Below, piece by piece: positions 17,359 to 24,013 of a stretch of 64,000 nt of DNA (positions are counted from its first letter, which is position 1; each line of letters opens with the position of its first letter). Source of the stretch: Limosilactobacillus ingluviei DSM 15946 (GTDB taxonomy: Bacteria; Bacillota; Bacilli; Lactobacillales; Lactobacillaceae); NCBI RefSeq assembly GCF_001435775.1, contig NZ_AZFK01000005.1, forward strand, positions 1 to 64,000. The letters are read 5' to 3'. A program made the position numbers and the translations under genes. The notes under the pieces were generated by a model. It did no database searches and had not been told where the DNA came from. It saw only the letters and a program-made list of their open reading frames with translations.

Positions 17359-18627
17359 CTAAATATAAATATTTTTAAGAATCGTTGCTTTCGGTGTGCC
17401 CATACCATTGATTTCATTTAGTGCATACCGAATAGCATCAATCTCGTGGTTATATGCATCGACCGGTTCATTGGTGTATTCGCCATTTTGCTTATCTTTC
17501 TTATAAGTGTAATTTTCAAGTTCTTCGATCGTCTTCACACAGCGATCATCAACCACCAGATGGTATTGCTGCATGAAGGCGATCCCCTGAATGATACTGT
17601 CCTTACCCTTCTTGGCTGGCCTAATTCTAGTGATGCCGTCACGCTTGATCTCAGCAATCGACTTCGGTTCGGCTGCATCAGCCGTGATGATTTCTTTGGA
17701 GTAACCCATCTGCTTGATCATCCGGGCAATATCATCGTTCAGCATACCGTGCTTAGCGTATTCCTCCATGACATAGAGCACATGATTATCCTGATCAACC
17801 TTAACGTGCATGAAGGCTGTCTCATCATTTGTGTAACCAAAGTCCATGCCAAAGTAAGAAGGAAGGTCTGATAACTTCTCCACACTCAGCCGTCGCTTGC
17901 TGAAGTCTGGAAAGACCAGTTTATCCAGCGTCGCAAACTCACCAAGAGTGTAGATCTTGTAGTAAGCGGGGTTGGTCCGTTTCAGATTCTCAATCGTCCT
18001 GATGTTGTCTGCATCCAAGAAGTGGTTGTCCTTGTACGTCGATTGATGAATTGCTACCCGTGAAGTATCAACAGTAACGGCGGGATCAAACCATTGCTTG
18101 TAGGTCCAGTTCAACTTACTAACCGGATTAAACATACAGAACAATTGGCGTTTCTTATGTTTAGGTTCACGTAGACGAAGAGTGAGTTGCGTAAAATCAT
18201 CTTGCGTAAATTCGGAAGCTTCTTCCATCACCACATCGGATAATCCTTTAATGGACTTAATCTTTTCTGGGTCATCCATACCCTTAAACAGGAAAACCGC
18301 ACCGTTCGGTAAATGAACAGTACGGTTTGATTTATTTACTCTACATAACGGTAACAATTGCCAATTTGATAAACAGTCAATTACGTCAGCGAAGATAGAT
18401 TCTTGAATTGTTCGATCAACTTTCCGCAGCCATAGCACTTTGCGGGGATGTTTCCATTGCCGCAATGATTTAAGTACGACTTTCTGTACTACACCATGCG
18501 ATTTACCAGAAGAAGCTCCGCCGTACCAAACTTCGATAAAGTGAGAATAATCAAAAAGGTTATCGTAAATCTGTTTATTGAAGACATTAGCAGGCTTAGG
18601 AAAATTAAGATTAATCTTCGTCATCAT
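17359..18627 (-). CDS. terL: Terminase large subunit
   Basis: 422 residues with start at the ATG ATG pair 18622-18627 inside the end of terS. Walker A YGGASSGKSHG lies near residue 38, Walker B DVVMEEASEF near 135, and the RNase-H-like nuclease acidic residues in YFGMDFGYTNDE and EIITADAAEP. PBSX/SPP1-type terminases use ATP to pump DNA into the procapsid and cut the concatemer. It is coupled to terS by a 17-base overlap. Confidence 0.95.
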   Translation of the reverse strand: MMTKINLNFPKPANVFNKQIYDNLFDYSHFIEVWYGGASSGKSHGVVQKVVLKSLRQWKHPRKVLWLRKVDRTIQESIFADVIDCLSNWQLLPLCRVNKSNRTVHLPNGAVFLFKGMDDPEKIKSIKGLSDVVMEEASEFTQDDFTQLTLRLREPKHKKRQLFCMFNPVSKLNWTYKQWFDPAVTVDTSRVAIHQSTYKDNHFLDADNIRTIENLKRTNPAYYKIYTLGEFATLDKLVFPDFSKRRLSVEKLSDLPSYFGMDFGYTNDETAFMHVKVDQDNHVLYVMEEYAKHGMLNDDIARMIKQMGYSKEIITADAAEPKSIAEIKRDGITRIRPAKKGKDSIIQGIAFMQQYHLVVDDRCVKTIEELENYTYKKDKQNGEYTNEPVDAYNHEIDAIRYALNEINGMGTPKATILKNIYI

Positions 18628-19045
18628 ATTCCCCCATTCCCACATCAATCTGAACATCACCAGAAATAACTTTTTTATCAGTCCATGCGCCGTGACGCTT
18701 ACCGATTAATTCCGCCGCTTTAATGCGATCTTTTGCTGACACTTCAACATCATCATAAACGCCCTTAGCAGTAGCGACAGATTCTGTTTGCTCGCCACGC
18801 ATTACCGAAGTGAGATATTCCATCACTTCGGTCATATCAGCTGTTTTCTCTGACTGAATTTCTTCGTTACGTTTTTCAATAGCAGCTTTAATGACAGGTT
18901 TTGACAAGTTTTCAGTAGCTATTCGATTAGCTGTCTTCTTAGAATATCCAGCTTTAATTGCCGCCTGAGTAGCATTACCCGAGATAATGTACTCATCGAT
19001 AAATCGCTGTTGTTTCTGTGTTAATTTTTGAGTAATACTACTCAC
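18611..19045 (-). CDS. terS: Terminase small subunit
   Basis: Up to 144 residues. KLTQKQQRFIDEYIISGNAT and QAAIKAGYSKKTANRI form the N-terminal DNA-binding helices typical of small terminases, which recognise the packaging site. The start is unclear: the only canonical codon, a GTG at 19043-19045, overlaps the AAGGAGG site, whereas an ATT four codons into the frame is spaced 8 bases from it. A terminator lies just upstream. Confidence 0.9.
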   Translation of the reverse strand: MSSITQKLTQKQQRFIDEYIISGNATQAAIKAGYSKKTANRIATENLSKPVIKAAIEKRNEEIQSEKTADMTEVMEYLTSVMRGEQTESVATAKGVYDDVEVSAKDRIKAAELIGKRHGAWTDKKVISGDVQIDVGMGEYDDED

Positions 19046-19050
19046 CTCCT

Positions 19051-19083
19051 TAAAATAAGAAGTTAGCTATTTAGCTGACTTCT
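19051..19083 (-). terminator. Terminator between the Kiwa-like pair and terS
   Basis: Minus-strand hairpin AGAAGTCAGCT / AGCTAACTTCT (19073-19083 with 19058-19068, one mismatch or G-U) with a 4-base loop, followed by TATTTTA. It lies 4 bases after the membrane protein gene stop region and just before the terS ribosome-binding site. Confidence 0.7.
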
Positions 19084-19086
19084 TTG

Positions 19087-19689
19087 TTATTTTCGAAGCA
19101 GATACAAAGAATTGCTAATTTTATATAATGAATTTCCATTATTACCTGAAATCTTATCTTTAAATTGCGCATAACTCATCCTAGTCATAACATATGCATC
19201 TTTTTTATCTAGTGTAACCTTATACACATTAAAAAATAGTGCAAGTATTGGATTAAAGTATACTAAGTCATAACGTATATACAAAATCATTATCATTATA
19301 AATATTAAAATACTATCGAAATATTTACTATTTCCTTGACCAACGCCTAATGTAGATAAAGGAACAATGTATGTCATTATATAACTAACAATTCCATCAC
19401 CTATTTTTTCTGGATTAGTTATTTTCTTGTTATTTAATTGTTTTTTCTTGTAATGAGCAAGCTTAACTATAAATATAATAAGTGGGGATATTATAAGTAA
19501 TAAAAGAGTAAATGTTAACCAATTAGAAAATATAATTTTTAGATTAAGTTTTTCATCACTTGAATTAAGTGCATCTATAAATAATATTAAAAATAATGGT
19601 GTAAATGAAACAAAAAACAAATTTATTTTATTTAAACAAAAACAAACAACAATAATAAGAAGAAGAATTAAAATATTAATTATTATCAT
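19087..19689 (-). CDS. Membrane protein, KwaA-like (candidate Kiwa defence)
   Basis: 200 residues with hydrophobic segments at about 2-19, 24-40, 56-76 and 122-140, plus a semi-hydrophobic SYIMTYIVPL stretch near 101-112. The T-Y-x-x-P region, then YFNPILALF and a C-terminal soluble tail, recall KwaA, the membrane component of the two-gene Kiwa anti-phage system. The start overlaps the stop of the preceding DUF4868-like gene as ATGA, so the two are translated together. The DNA is very AT-rich compared with terminase genes next to it, suggesting separate origin. Assignment depends strongly on the partner gene; a different membrane family is possible. Confidence 0.55.
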   Translation of the reverse strand: MIIINILILLLIIVVCFCLNKINLFFVSFTPLFLILFIDALNSSDEKLNLKIIFSNWLTFTLLLLIISPLIIFIVKLAHYKKKQLNNKKITNPEKIGDGIVSYIMTYIVPLSTLGVGQGNSKYFDSILIFIMIMILYIRYDLVYFNPILALFFNVYKVTLDKKDAYVMTRMSYAQFKDKISGNNGNSLYKISNSLYLLRK

Positions 19690-20735
19690 TCCATAAAATC
19701 CCTTTTTAATAAAATAGTCCTAGAAGGTCTATCTGATAACAATGCCGCAAAACCAAACTTCCCTTCCTCACTATAAGTAATTGTCAAATCTTTTTTATCC
19801 ATCTCTAACCCTTTAAAACTATCATGAAACTTTTTATTATTTATGATTTCTTTATCAATATCGTTAAACGTTTGTTGTATGTTCTCTTCCTTAAATCTTT
19901 CTTTCAACGAACTTATAGAAACGCGAGCCAACATTCTTGTAAAGATACTTGAACTTTTTCCTTTCAACGCCTCATCTATTTTATCAATATTTTTAAAGAC
20001 ATCAGGAAAATCTGTTTTTAAATGTTTTATATTTTCTTTTGCTATAGAATTATATTCACTTGATAAAAAAAGCATTTTTTCAAAATCAGAGTGTGTATTA
20101 ATAATATAAACACCCTGAGAGTAGTAAAAACTAATATTGTTCTTAATACCGAAATATAGATGGTTATCATCTAATTTCTCAATACCATCATTAGTTAAAT
20201 TTCCCATAAAGCCCGATGATAATCTCTTTTTCTTAAAAGCATTAAAATTATCAACCTTTATAAATAAATAATAGGGGTCATTGGTACCAATGCATACCTT
20301 TGCAATAGCTCCTTTTACATTTTCCAAATTTCCTAATACTGTCAGATCTTCACTAGGCACAAAATTATCGTCTTCCAATTTTTCTACTAAGCTCTTAGAA
20401 TTATTGCGTTCATTTTTATTTAAATAATAAATTGTATCCTTATTATTTTTTAAAATATCAAATTTTTGTATTTGTTTTTTATTAAGCTTTGATTCCTTAA
20501 ATGTATAAATAAAGCGTTGCAACATCGACTTACTTGTATCTTCATCTAAAGTTGCATTTGCATAAGCAAAATTCTCAATCTTATTTATACCATTTTTTGA
20601 ATATTCAAAATAAAAAGAAACGCTGTAATTATTTTCTTTTAATGATTTTTTAAACAACTCTACATCCTCAGTTATACTACCTACGGATACAGCTTTTACG
20701 TTATCCTTTAATTTTTCGTTTTCCACAAAATTCAT
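19686..20735 (-). CDS. DUF4868/KwaB-like protein (candidate Kiwa defence)
   Basis: 349 residues. No membrane segments. The segment NISFYYSQGVYIINTHSDFEK near residue 200-220, followed by a helical region and FTRMLARVSIS, resembles DUF4868 proteins such as KwaB, the cytosolic DNA-binding partner in Kiwa. Gene order is KwaB-like first, the reverse of the described kwaA-kwaB order. GGGAG is directly adjacent to the ATG at 20735, so a GTG three codons later (20726), spaced 9 bases from it, may be the true start. Strongly AT-rich. Family similarity is judged by pattern only. Confidence 0.55.
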   Translation of the reverse strand: MNFVENEKLKDNVKAVSVGSITEDVELFKKSLKENNYSVSFYFEYSKNGINKIENFAYANATLDEDTSKSMLQRFIYTFKESKLNKKQIQKFDILKNNKDTIYYLNKNERNNSKSLVEKLEDDNFVPSEDLTVLGNLENVKGAIAKVCIGTNDPYYLFIKVDNFNAFKKKRLSSGFMGNLTNDGIEKLDDNHLYFGIKNNISFYYSQGVYIINTHSDFEKMLFLSSEYNSIAKENIKHLKTDFPDVFKNIDKIDEALKGKSSSIFTRMLARVSISSLKERFKEENIQQTFNDIDKEIINNKKFHDSFKGLEMDKKDLTITYSEEGKFGFAALLSDRPSRTILLKRDFME

Positions 20736-20740
20736 CTCCC

Positions 20741-20806
20741 AATATTATTTCACTATCATTCTATCAAAAAAGAGAGCTTAGCTGCTCTCTTTAATGAAAT
20801 AATATT
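20741..20806. repeat. 12-bp perfect inverted repeat around a terminator hairpin
   Basis: AATATTATTTCA at 20741-20752 is repeated in inverse orientation at 20795-20806. Between the arms is a second hairpin (20771-20790). The structure ends a few bases before the ribosome-binding site of the DUF4868-like gene and could form a long stem in the 5' leader or be a protein-binding site. Confidence 0.6.
20766..20793 (-). terminator. Terminator upstream of the Kiwa-like pair
   Basis: Stem AGAGAGC / GCTCTCT with a run of six T when read on the minus strand. It would end transcripts from the ArpU gene before the DUF4868-like gene. Confidence 0.7.
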
Positions 20807-20934
20807 AGGTGTAGTTTAACGTCATCCCGGACAAATAATTTTGGGAGATTATTGTATGAACATCGAATTATTCGACAATATCATTATCACATTTTTATCA
20901 AGGATTGCTCATTCAACAATTGCCCATCAATTTA

Positions 20935-21393
20935 TCATTCCTTATCTGGATAAACATGTAAGTCATCTATTTCAGTGTGAATACCATGCTTAACTAATTG
21001 AAATTCAAAACGATCAGCAAACTCACATAATGCTTTCTCTTGCTTTCGACTGTATGTTGATGAACTAATACTTAATTCCCTGGCAATGTTGTACGTCAAC
21101 ATCTGATCCGAATAACGGCTTAACAATATCCGTTGCGATTCCTTCGTCATATTCCGCATTGCACAGCCCACACAATCGACTACTTCTTCTGCCAGCCAAA
21201 TATTCAACATTCGGCTTTCACTTCCATTGCCATGACTAGGTGCTTTAGGCATTCCGTCCATTCCAGGTGACTTCAAATCAAATCGTTGTTTCCCGGATAA
21301 AGCTAGATAGCGATCCAGCTTCTTTTCAAGAAACTCAGTAACCTTCCGTGCAGTTTTCAAACAATCTATATCTAAGTTCAAATCTGTTTGCAT
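20935..21393 (-). CDS. ArpU-family late transcription regulator
   Basis: 152 residues. The C-terminal part reads like a sigma-70 region 4 / ArpU helix-turn-helix: KESQRILLSRYSDQMLTY then IARELSISSSTYSRKQEKAL. ArpU-type proteins activate late gene transcription in phages of Gram-positive bacteria. It is the last gene of the early operon and lies upstream of terminase, the usual place. A terminator and the defence-like pair now stand between it and terS. Confidence 0.82.
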   Translation of the reverse strand: MQTDLNLDIDCLKTARKVTEFLEKKLDRYLALSGKQRFDLKSPGMDGMPKAPSHGNGSESRMLNIWLAEEVVDCVGCAMRNMTKESQRILLSRYSDQMLTYNIARELSISSSTYSRKQEKALCEFADRFEFQLVKHGIHTEIDDLHVYPDKE

Positions 21394-21413
21394 GATGTAC
21401 CCCCGCTATCTGC

Positions 21414-21419
21414 TATAAT
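21414..21419 (+). promoter_or_regulatory. Extended -10 promoter element on the plus strand
   Basis: TGCTATAAT, a perfect extended -10, is seen upstream of the ArpU gene but pointing the other way. No good -35 is present at 17 bases; TTGCAT lies 20 bases upstream. Confidence 0.4.
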
Positions 21420-21425
21420 AATTAA

Positions 21426-21474
21426 GGTTAATATTTTTGAGTAAGGACACATCAAGTGCGGTGGGTCCTTTTTA
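21426..21474 (+). ncRNA. Possible short plus-strand RNA
   Basis: Downstream of the extended -10 at 21414 is a hairpin with AAGGAC (21443-21448) and GTCCTT (21465-21470) arms followed by TTTTT, the form of a terminator read on the plus strand. No coding frame fits. The element would make a transcript of about 50 bases, antisense to the early operon leader of the ArpU gene. Evidence is the promoter-terminator pair only. Confidence 0.3.
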
Positions 21475-21546
21475 TTATGGATTTTTCTTACCCATTAGGA
21501 ACCCAACAATAAAAATAATCATCATTATTACTATTAAAAGAAACAT
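21475..21546 (-). CDS. 23-residue membrane peptide
   Basis: A short gene MFLLIVIMMIIFIVGFLMG plus KKNP, with GGGGTGAGG spaced well before the ATG. It is one hydrophobic helix with a short positive tail, like many tiny phage early proteins that are below usual annotation thresholds. Its start lies 5 bases after the zinc-ribbon gene. Confidence 0.55.
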   Translation of the reverse strand: MFLLIVIMMIIFIVGFLMGKKNP

Positions 21547-21550
21547 TACC

Positions 21551-21763
21551 TCACCCCTGCAAATTCCGTCCACAATGCGGACAATAATTAAATGCCTCAC
21601 TATCAACCTTAATTGGTACTTCTGTCTTAACTGATTGGTCTGGGGATACTTTAGTAACCATCAACTTCTTAAATGGAAAGCGACAATATTCACAGCAACC
21701 TTGACTAGGAATAAAGCCTTGTCCCTTAAATACAACTGTTTGGGCGTTAATTTTGATACTCAT
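21551..21763 (-). CDS. Small zinc-ribbon phage protein
   Basis: 70 residues with two metal-binding pairs, CCEYC near residue 23 and CPHC near 61, framing a short beta region. Zinc ribbons of this kind are common in early regions of siphophages; the function is unknown. Its start overlaps the stop of the gene at 21760-21936 (ATGA). Confidence 0.65.
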   Translation of the reverse strand: MSIKINAQTVVFKGQGFIPSQGCCEYCRFPFKKLMVTKVSPDQSVKTEVPIKVDSEAFNYCPHCGRNLQG

Positions 21764-21936
21764 GATAATTCCTCCGCTTTGACATCGACCGGGACTGTAA
21801 AGAGTAGATTACCACTTAATTCCCGAATAGTTACGGTTTGGGTTAACTTATTATGTCCGATCACATAATATTTACTATTGTTATAATTAACTGTTTTGTT
21901 ATTATTTTCGTGTTTGACCGCTTCTTCAAACGTCAT
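21760..21936 (-). CDS. 58-residue phage protein, unknown function
   Basis: MTFEEAVKHENNNKT start and FTVPVDVKAEELS end, with GAGGGTGAT upstream. The start shares the TAATG junction with the preceding gene and its end shares ATGA with the next. Both ends resemble the 32-residue product at 23113-23211, so the two are probably related. Not known by function. Confidence 0.65.
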   Translation of the reverse strand: MTFEEAVKHENNNKTVNYNNSKYYVIGHNKLTQTVTIRELSGNLLFTVPVDVKAEELS

Positions 21937-22127
21937 TAAATATCACCCTCATTAAGAATTTGCCCAGAAGCCAGTGCTAAAGCCTCATCAGCTAATTGGT
22001 GAAGCTCCATAATACACCCACCATCAAATGCACACGGATCTGATTCGTCATAATAAACTTCGTCTAGTTCAGCCTGCTTCCTACGTAATTCAGCAAGTTT
22101 TTTATTGAATTCTTCTTTAGTTGGCAT
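21936..22127 (-). CDS. Small helical phage protein, unknown function
   Basis: 63 residues from ATG 22127 (MPTKEEFNKKLAEL), which follows GGAGGTAGATGA; a longer in-frame start lacks a site. The first half is a charged coiled coil, the second contains CAFDGGC. Translationally linked to its neighbours by overlaps of one to a few bases. Confidence 0.55.
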   Translation of the reverse strand: MPTKEEFNKKLAELRRKQAELDEVYYDESDPCAFDGGCIMELHQLADEALALASGQILNEGDI

Positions 22128-22128
22128 T

Positions 22129-22425
22129 TCATCTACCTCCAGTTTTCCCTTGCGATACATGTTTTAATTCTCTAATCAAAGTTTTCTTGTTAATCTCACT
22201 ACATTGCGGTTCACCCCTACGAGCATTCACAAAACGCATCATATCTTGAGGGTGTTCCTCAAGAAAGTGTTGATAATTCTTCATGCATTCTTTGCATAAA
22301 TCAATTGGACAATAATAGCTGTCTATATAATCATCGTTGACGTGCATATCTATCCAAAAATCGCCATTAGCTACGGTACCACAGACATCACAAATGTATT
22401 GAGTTTCAGTTACTTGTGTTTTCAT
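22129..22425 (-). CDS. Phage zinc-finger-like protein, unknown function
   Basis: 98 residues from ATG 22425 (MKTQVTETQY), preceded by GAGGTGG. Two cysteine pairs, CDVC near residue 12 and CKEC near 45, suggest one metal site. Unknown role. Ends two bases before the next start. Confidence 0.6.
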   Translation of the reverse strand: MKTQVTETQYICDVCGTVANGDFWIDMHVNDDYIDSYYCPIDLCKECMKNYQHFLEEHPQDMMRFVNARRGEPQCSEINKKTLIRELKHVSQGKTGGR

Positions 22426-22654
22426 TACTTCCACCTCTTCGGCTCTCTAGCTTTCTTTCGCCACCACTGTGATCGTAGCTAGTGTGATCATGCTCAGCCA
22501 TCATGTGACGTGCTCTTGCGATCTGCCGCTTCCTGGTCCGCTTGATCGGCTTAATACGCTTGTATCCGTTCAAAGCTGCATGCCAGTCTTTACGTAGCTT
22601 AGGGGAATTTCTGAATATGACCGTAATGGATGGAGCAGCTAGCATACTAATCAT
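22406..22654 (-). CDS. Small basic phage protein, unknown function
   Basis: 82 residues from ATG 22654 (MISMLAAPSITVIF) after AGGAGGTC. The middle is rich in Lys and Arg (KRIKPIKRTRKRQIARARH), suggesting nucleic acid binding. The C-terminal Ser/Arg/Gly tail overlaps the next gene by 20 bases. I do not recognise a family. Confidence 0.5.
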   Translation of the reverse strand: MISMLAAPSITVIFRNSPKLRKDWHAALNGYKRIKPIKRTRKRQIARARHMMAEHDHTSYDHSGGERKLESRRGGSNENTSN

Positions 22655-23126
22655 CCTTGACCTCCTCAACATTTGAACGGATAAGCTCTCTAAACCATGG
22701 GATTGCCTTAAAGCGTAAGTCGTTGCATAATTGATCCAATTCTGAGCGAGTAAACTCTTGTTTCAAACTATGATTTGGCGCACAGGCAAAAACGTGGCCA
22801 TGAATGTTATTTTCGCAAGTCAGATATTGTGGACCGTTGTCAGATTTAAATCCGCGTAGAGGAACACGGTACTTAGGTTCATCTTCGCGTTCGTCTAACG
22901 GTGTTTCAGCATAGGTTAATAATAGCTGGCTAAGCTTAGCAAGTTCGCGCAACGTTAGTTTCACCTCTGAAAGGTTTAATTTCACATCATCCAATTCAGT
23001 AAAGTCTTTGCCTATGCAAATATTGAATTTCATATTTTTAGTAGAAATTACAATCATATCGTAGTCGTTCATATAAAAGATAAATCCAGCGTCATTTAAC
23101 TTATTAATTAATTCACTTGTTTTCAT
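22647..23126 (-). CDS. Phage protein, unknown function
   Basis: 159 residues from ATG 23126 (MKTSELINKLNDAGF), with GGAGG upstream. The N-terminal half, with LNDAGF and TLRELAKLSQLLLTYAETPLDER, is of a kind repeatedly seen as hypothetical proteins in lactobacillar prophage early regions. No catalytic motif is visible. It overlaps the basic protein gene by 8 bases. Confidence 0.6.
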   Translation of the reverse strand: MKTSELINKLNDAGFIFYMNDYDMIVISTKNMKFNICIGKDFTELDDVKLNLSEVKLTLRELAKLSQLLLTYAETPLDEREDEPKYRVPLRGFKSDNGPQYLTCENNIHGHVFACAPNHSLKQEFTRSELDQLCNDLRFKAIPWFRELIRSNVEEVKDD

Positions 23127-23211
23127 CAATATCCTCCGGTTTCACATCCTGCGGTACCGTAAACATCGGGTTGCTATTGTCTTCGTGTTCTACCGCTATC
23201 TTAAAATCCAT
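23113..23211 (-). CDS. 32-residue phage peptide, possible shortened paralogue
   Basis: MDFKIAVEHEDNSN followed by PMFTVPQDVKPEDIDENK, with GGTGGGATAT before the ATG. Both ends match the start and end of the 58-residue protein at 21760-21936 (MTFEEAVKHE... and FTVPVDVKAE), with the central 25 or so residues missing. It overlaps both neighbouring genes by about 11-14 bases. It may be a deletion derivative or a natural short form. Confidence 0.45.
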   Translation of the reverse strand: MDFKIAVEHEDNSNPMFTVPQDVKPEDIDENK

Positions 23212-23539
23212 ATCCCACCAATCCTTCCTCCACAATTTTGATTGCGTCCTCAGGGGTCCGGGCAATCCCATGGATCACCCCGCGCCGGGCGAGAAAATCG
23301 TGGAACTTAATCTGATCTGGGCGGGGTCGGCCCGTCTCGGTCTTAACCTCGATGTAAAATACCTGATGATCAGACCAGCGGAAGCCATACAAATCAGGGT
23401 GGCCTTTGGGAACGCCAGTCTGGAAAAACCGGCCATCCGGTAAGCGGACCTGGCCCGCGTTAACCCGGAACACTGTGCATTGATTGGCTGACAGGGCGAC
23501 GCGGATAGCGCTTTGCACTTGATGCTCAGGCTGGGTCAT
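23201..23539 (-). CDS. VRR-NUC domain nuclease
   Basis: 112 residues. The PD-(D/E)XK type nuclease signature is clear: E-x-x-x-Q at the start (MTQPEHQVQ), GHPDLYGF, then FYIEVKTETGRPRPDQIKFH. Stand-alone VRR-NUC proteins are common in phage replication modules and are thought to resolve branched DNA. The gene is in the early operon, downstream of primase-helicase. Confidence 0.9.
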   Translation of the reverse strand: MTQPEHQVQSAIRVALSANQCTVFRVNAGQVRLPDGRFFQTGVPKGHPDLYGFRWSDHQVFYIEVKTETGRPRPDQIKFHDFLARRGVIHGIARTPEDAIKIVEEGLVGYGF

Positions 23540-23723
23540 TATTAAAAACCTCCACCCGCGTTACCGCCTTTGTATTCACCAGCATTTGATGTTTGTCTTC
23601 AAAAATGTTATTTCGTGCGACAATATGCAGCCACCCGCCTTCAATTAATTTCGATGCAACTTCTTCAATGTCATTATCGACACGGATTGATTGTCCGTTG
23701 TCGAAATAGATAATACTTGCCAT
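23526..23723 (-). CDS. Small phage protein, unknown function
   Basis: 65 residues from ATG 23723 (MASIIYFDNGQSIRV) with GGAGGATTT upstream. It resembles short beta-rich proteins with FDNG and VASKLIEGGW motifs found in Lactobacillus prophages. It overlaps the nuclease gene by 14 bases. Confidence 0.55.
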   Translation of the reverse strand: MASIIYFDNGQSIRVDNDIEEVASKLIEGGWLHIVARNNIFEDKHQMLVNTKAVTRVEVFNNDPA

Positions 23724-24013
23724 TAAAATCCTCCATTCGCCCACCCCTGACCCGTTAAAACCACAAAATATGACGCTTATGAATGACAGAACTGGCATCA
23801 CTTAATCCCTTGGCGCCCAAGGGATTGGCGCCAACATGACGTTTGATGACACTTTTTTTGCGTAACCCTTTATATATATACTTATTTTCTATTTTCTTTA
23901 TTACTTTTAGTAAAAAGATCTGTCATATATAGGTAAATGGACGCTGAACCCTTTGGGGCGTAAAGCTCAAGGCTACTTCATCATCCGTCATCAAACACCT
24001 CAGTTCCGTCATC
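23724..24013. other. Non-coding gap with repeats, candidate phage replication origin
   Basis: No gene fits in these 290 bases, immediately downstream of the primase-helicase gene. GTTTGATGAC at 23841-23850 is repeated inverted at 23987-23996. Between them is a very AT-rich tract (about 23865-23935). A dyad CCCTTGG / CCAAGGG and a TTGGCGCCAA palindrome lie at about 23808-23834. Inverted repeats flanking an AT-rich tract next to replication genes is typical of phage origins. Confidence 0.4.

Noticed and set aside
21437-21634. Plus-strand 65-codon frame opposite the small early genes
   Set aside because: It lacks a ribosome-binding site, crosses a terminator hairpin and overlaps real minus-strand genes.
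23800-24000. CRISPR-like repeats near the primase gene
   Set aside because: The repeats are inverted, few and not evenly spaced; there are no spacers or cas genes in the window.
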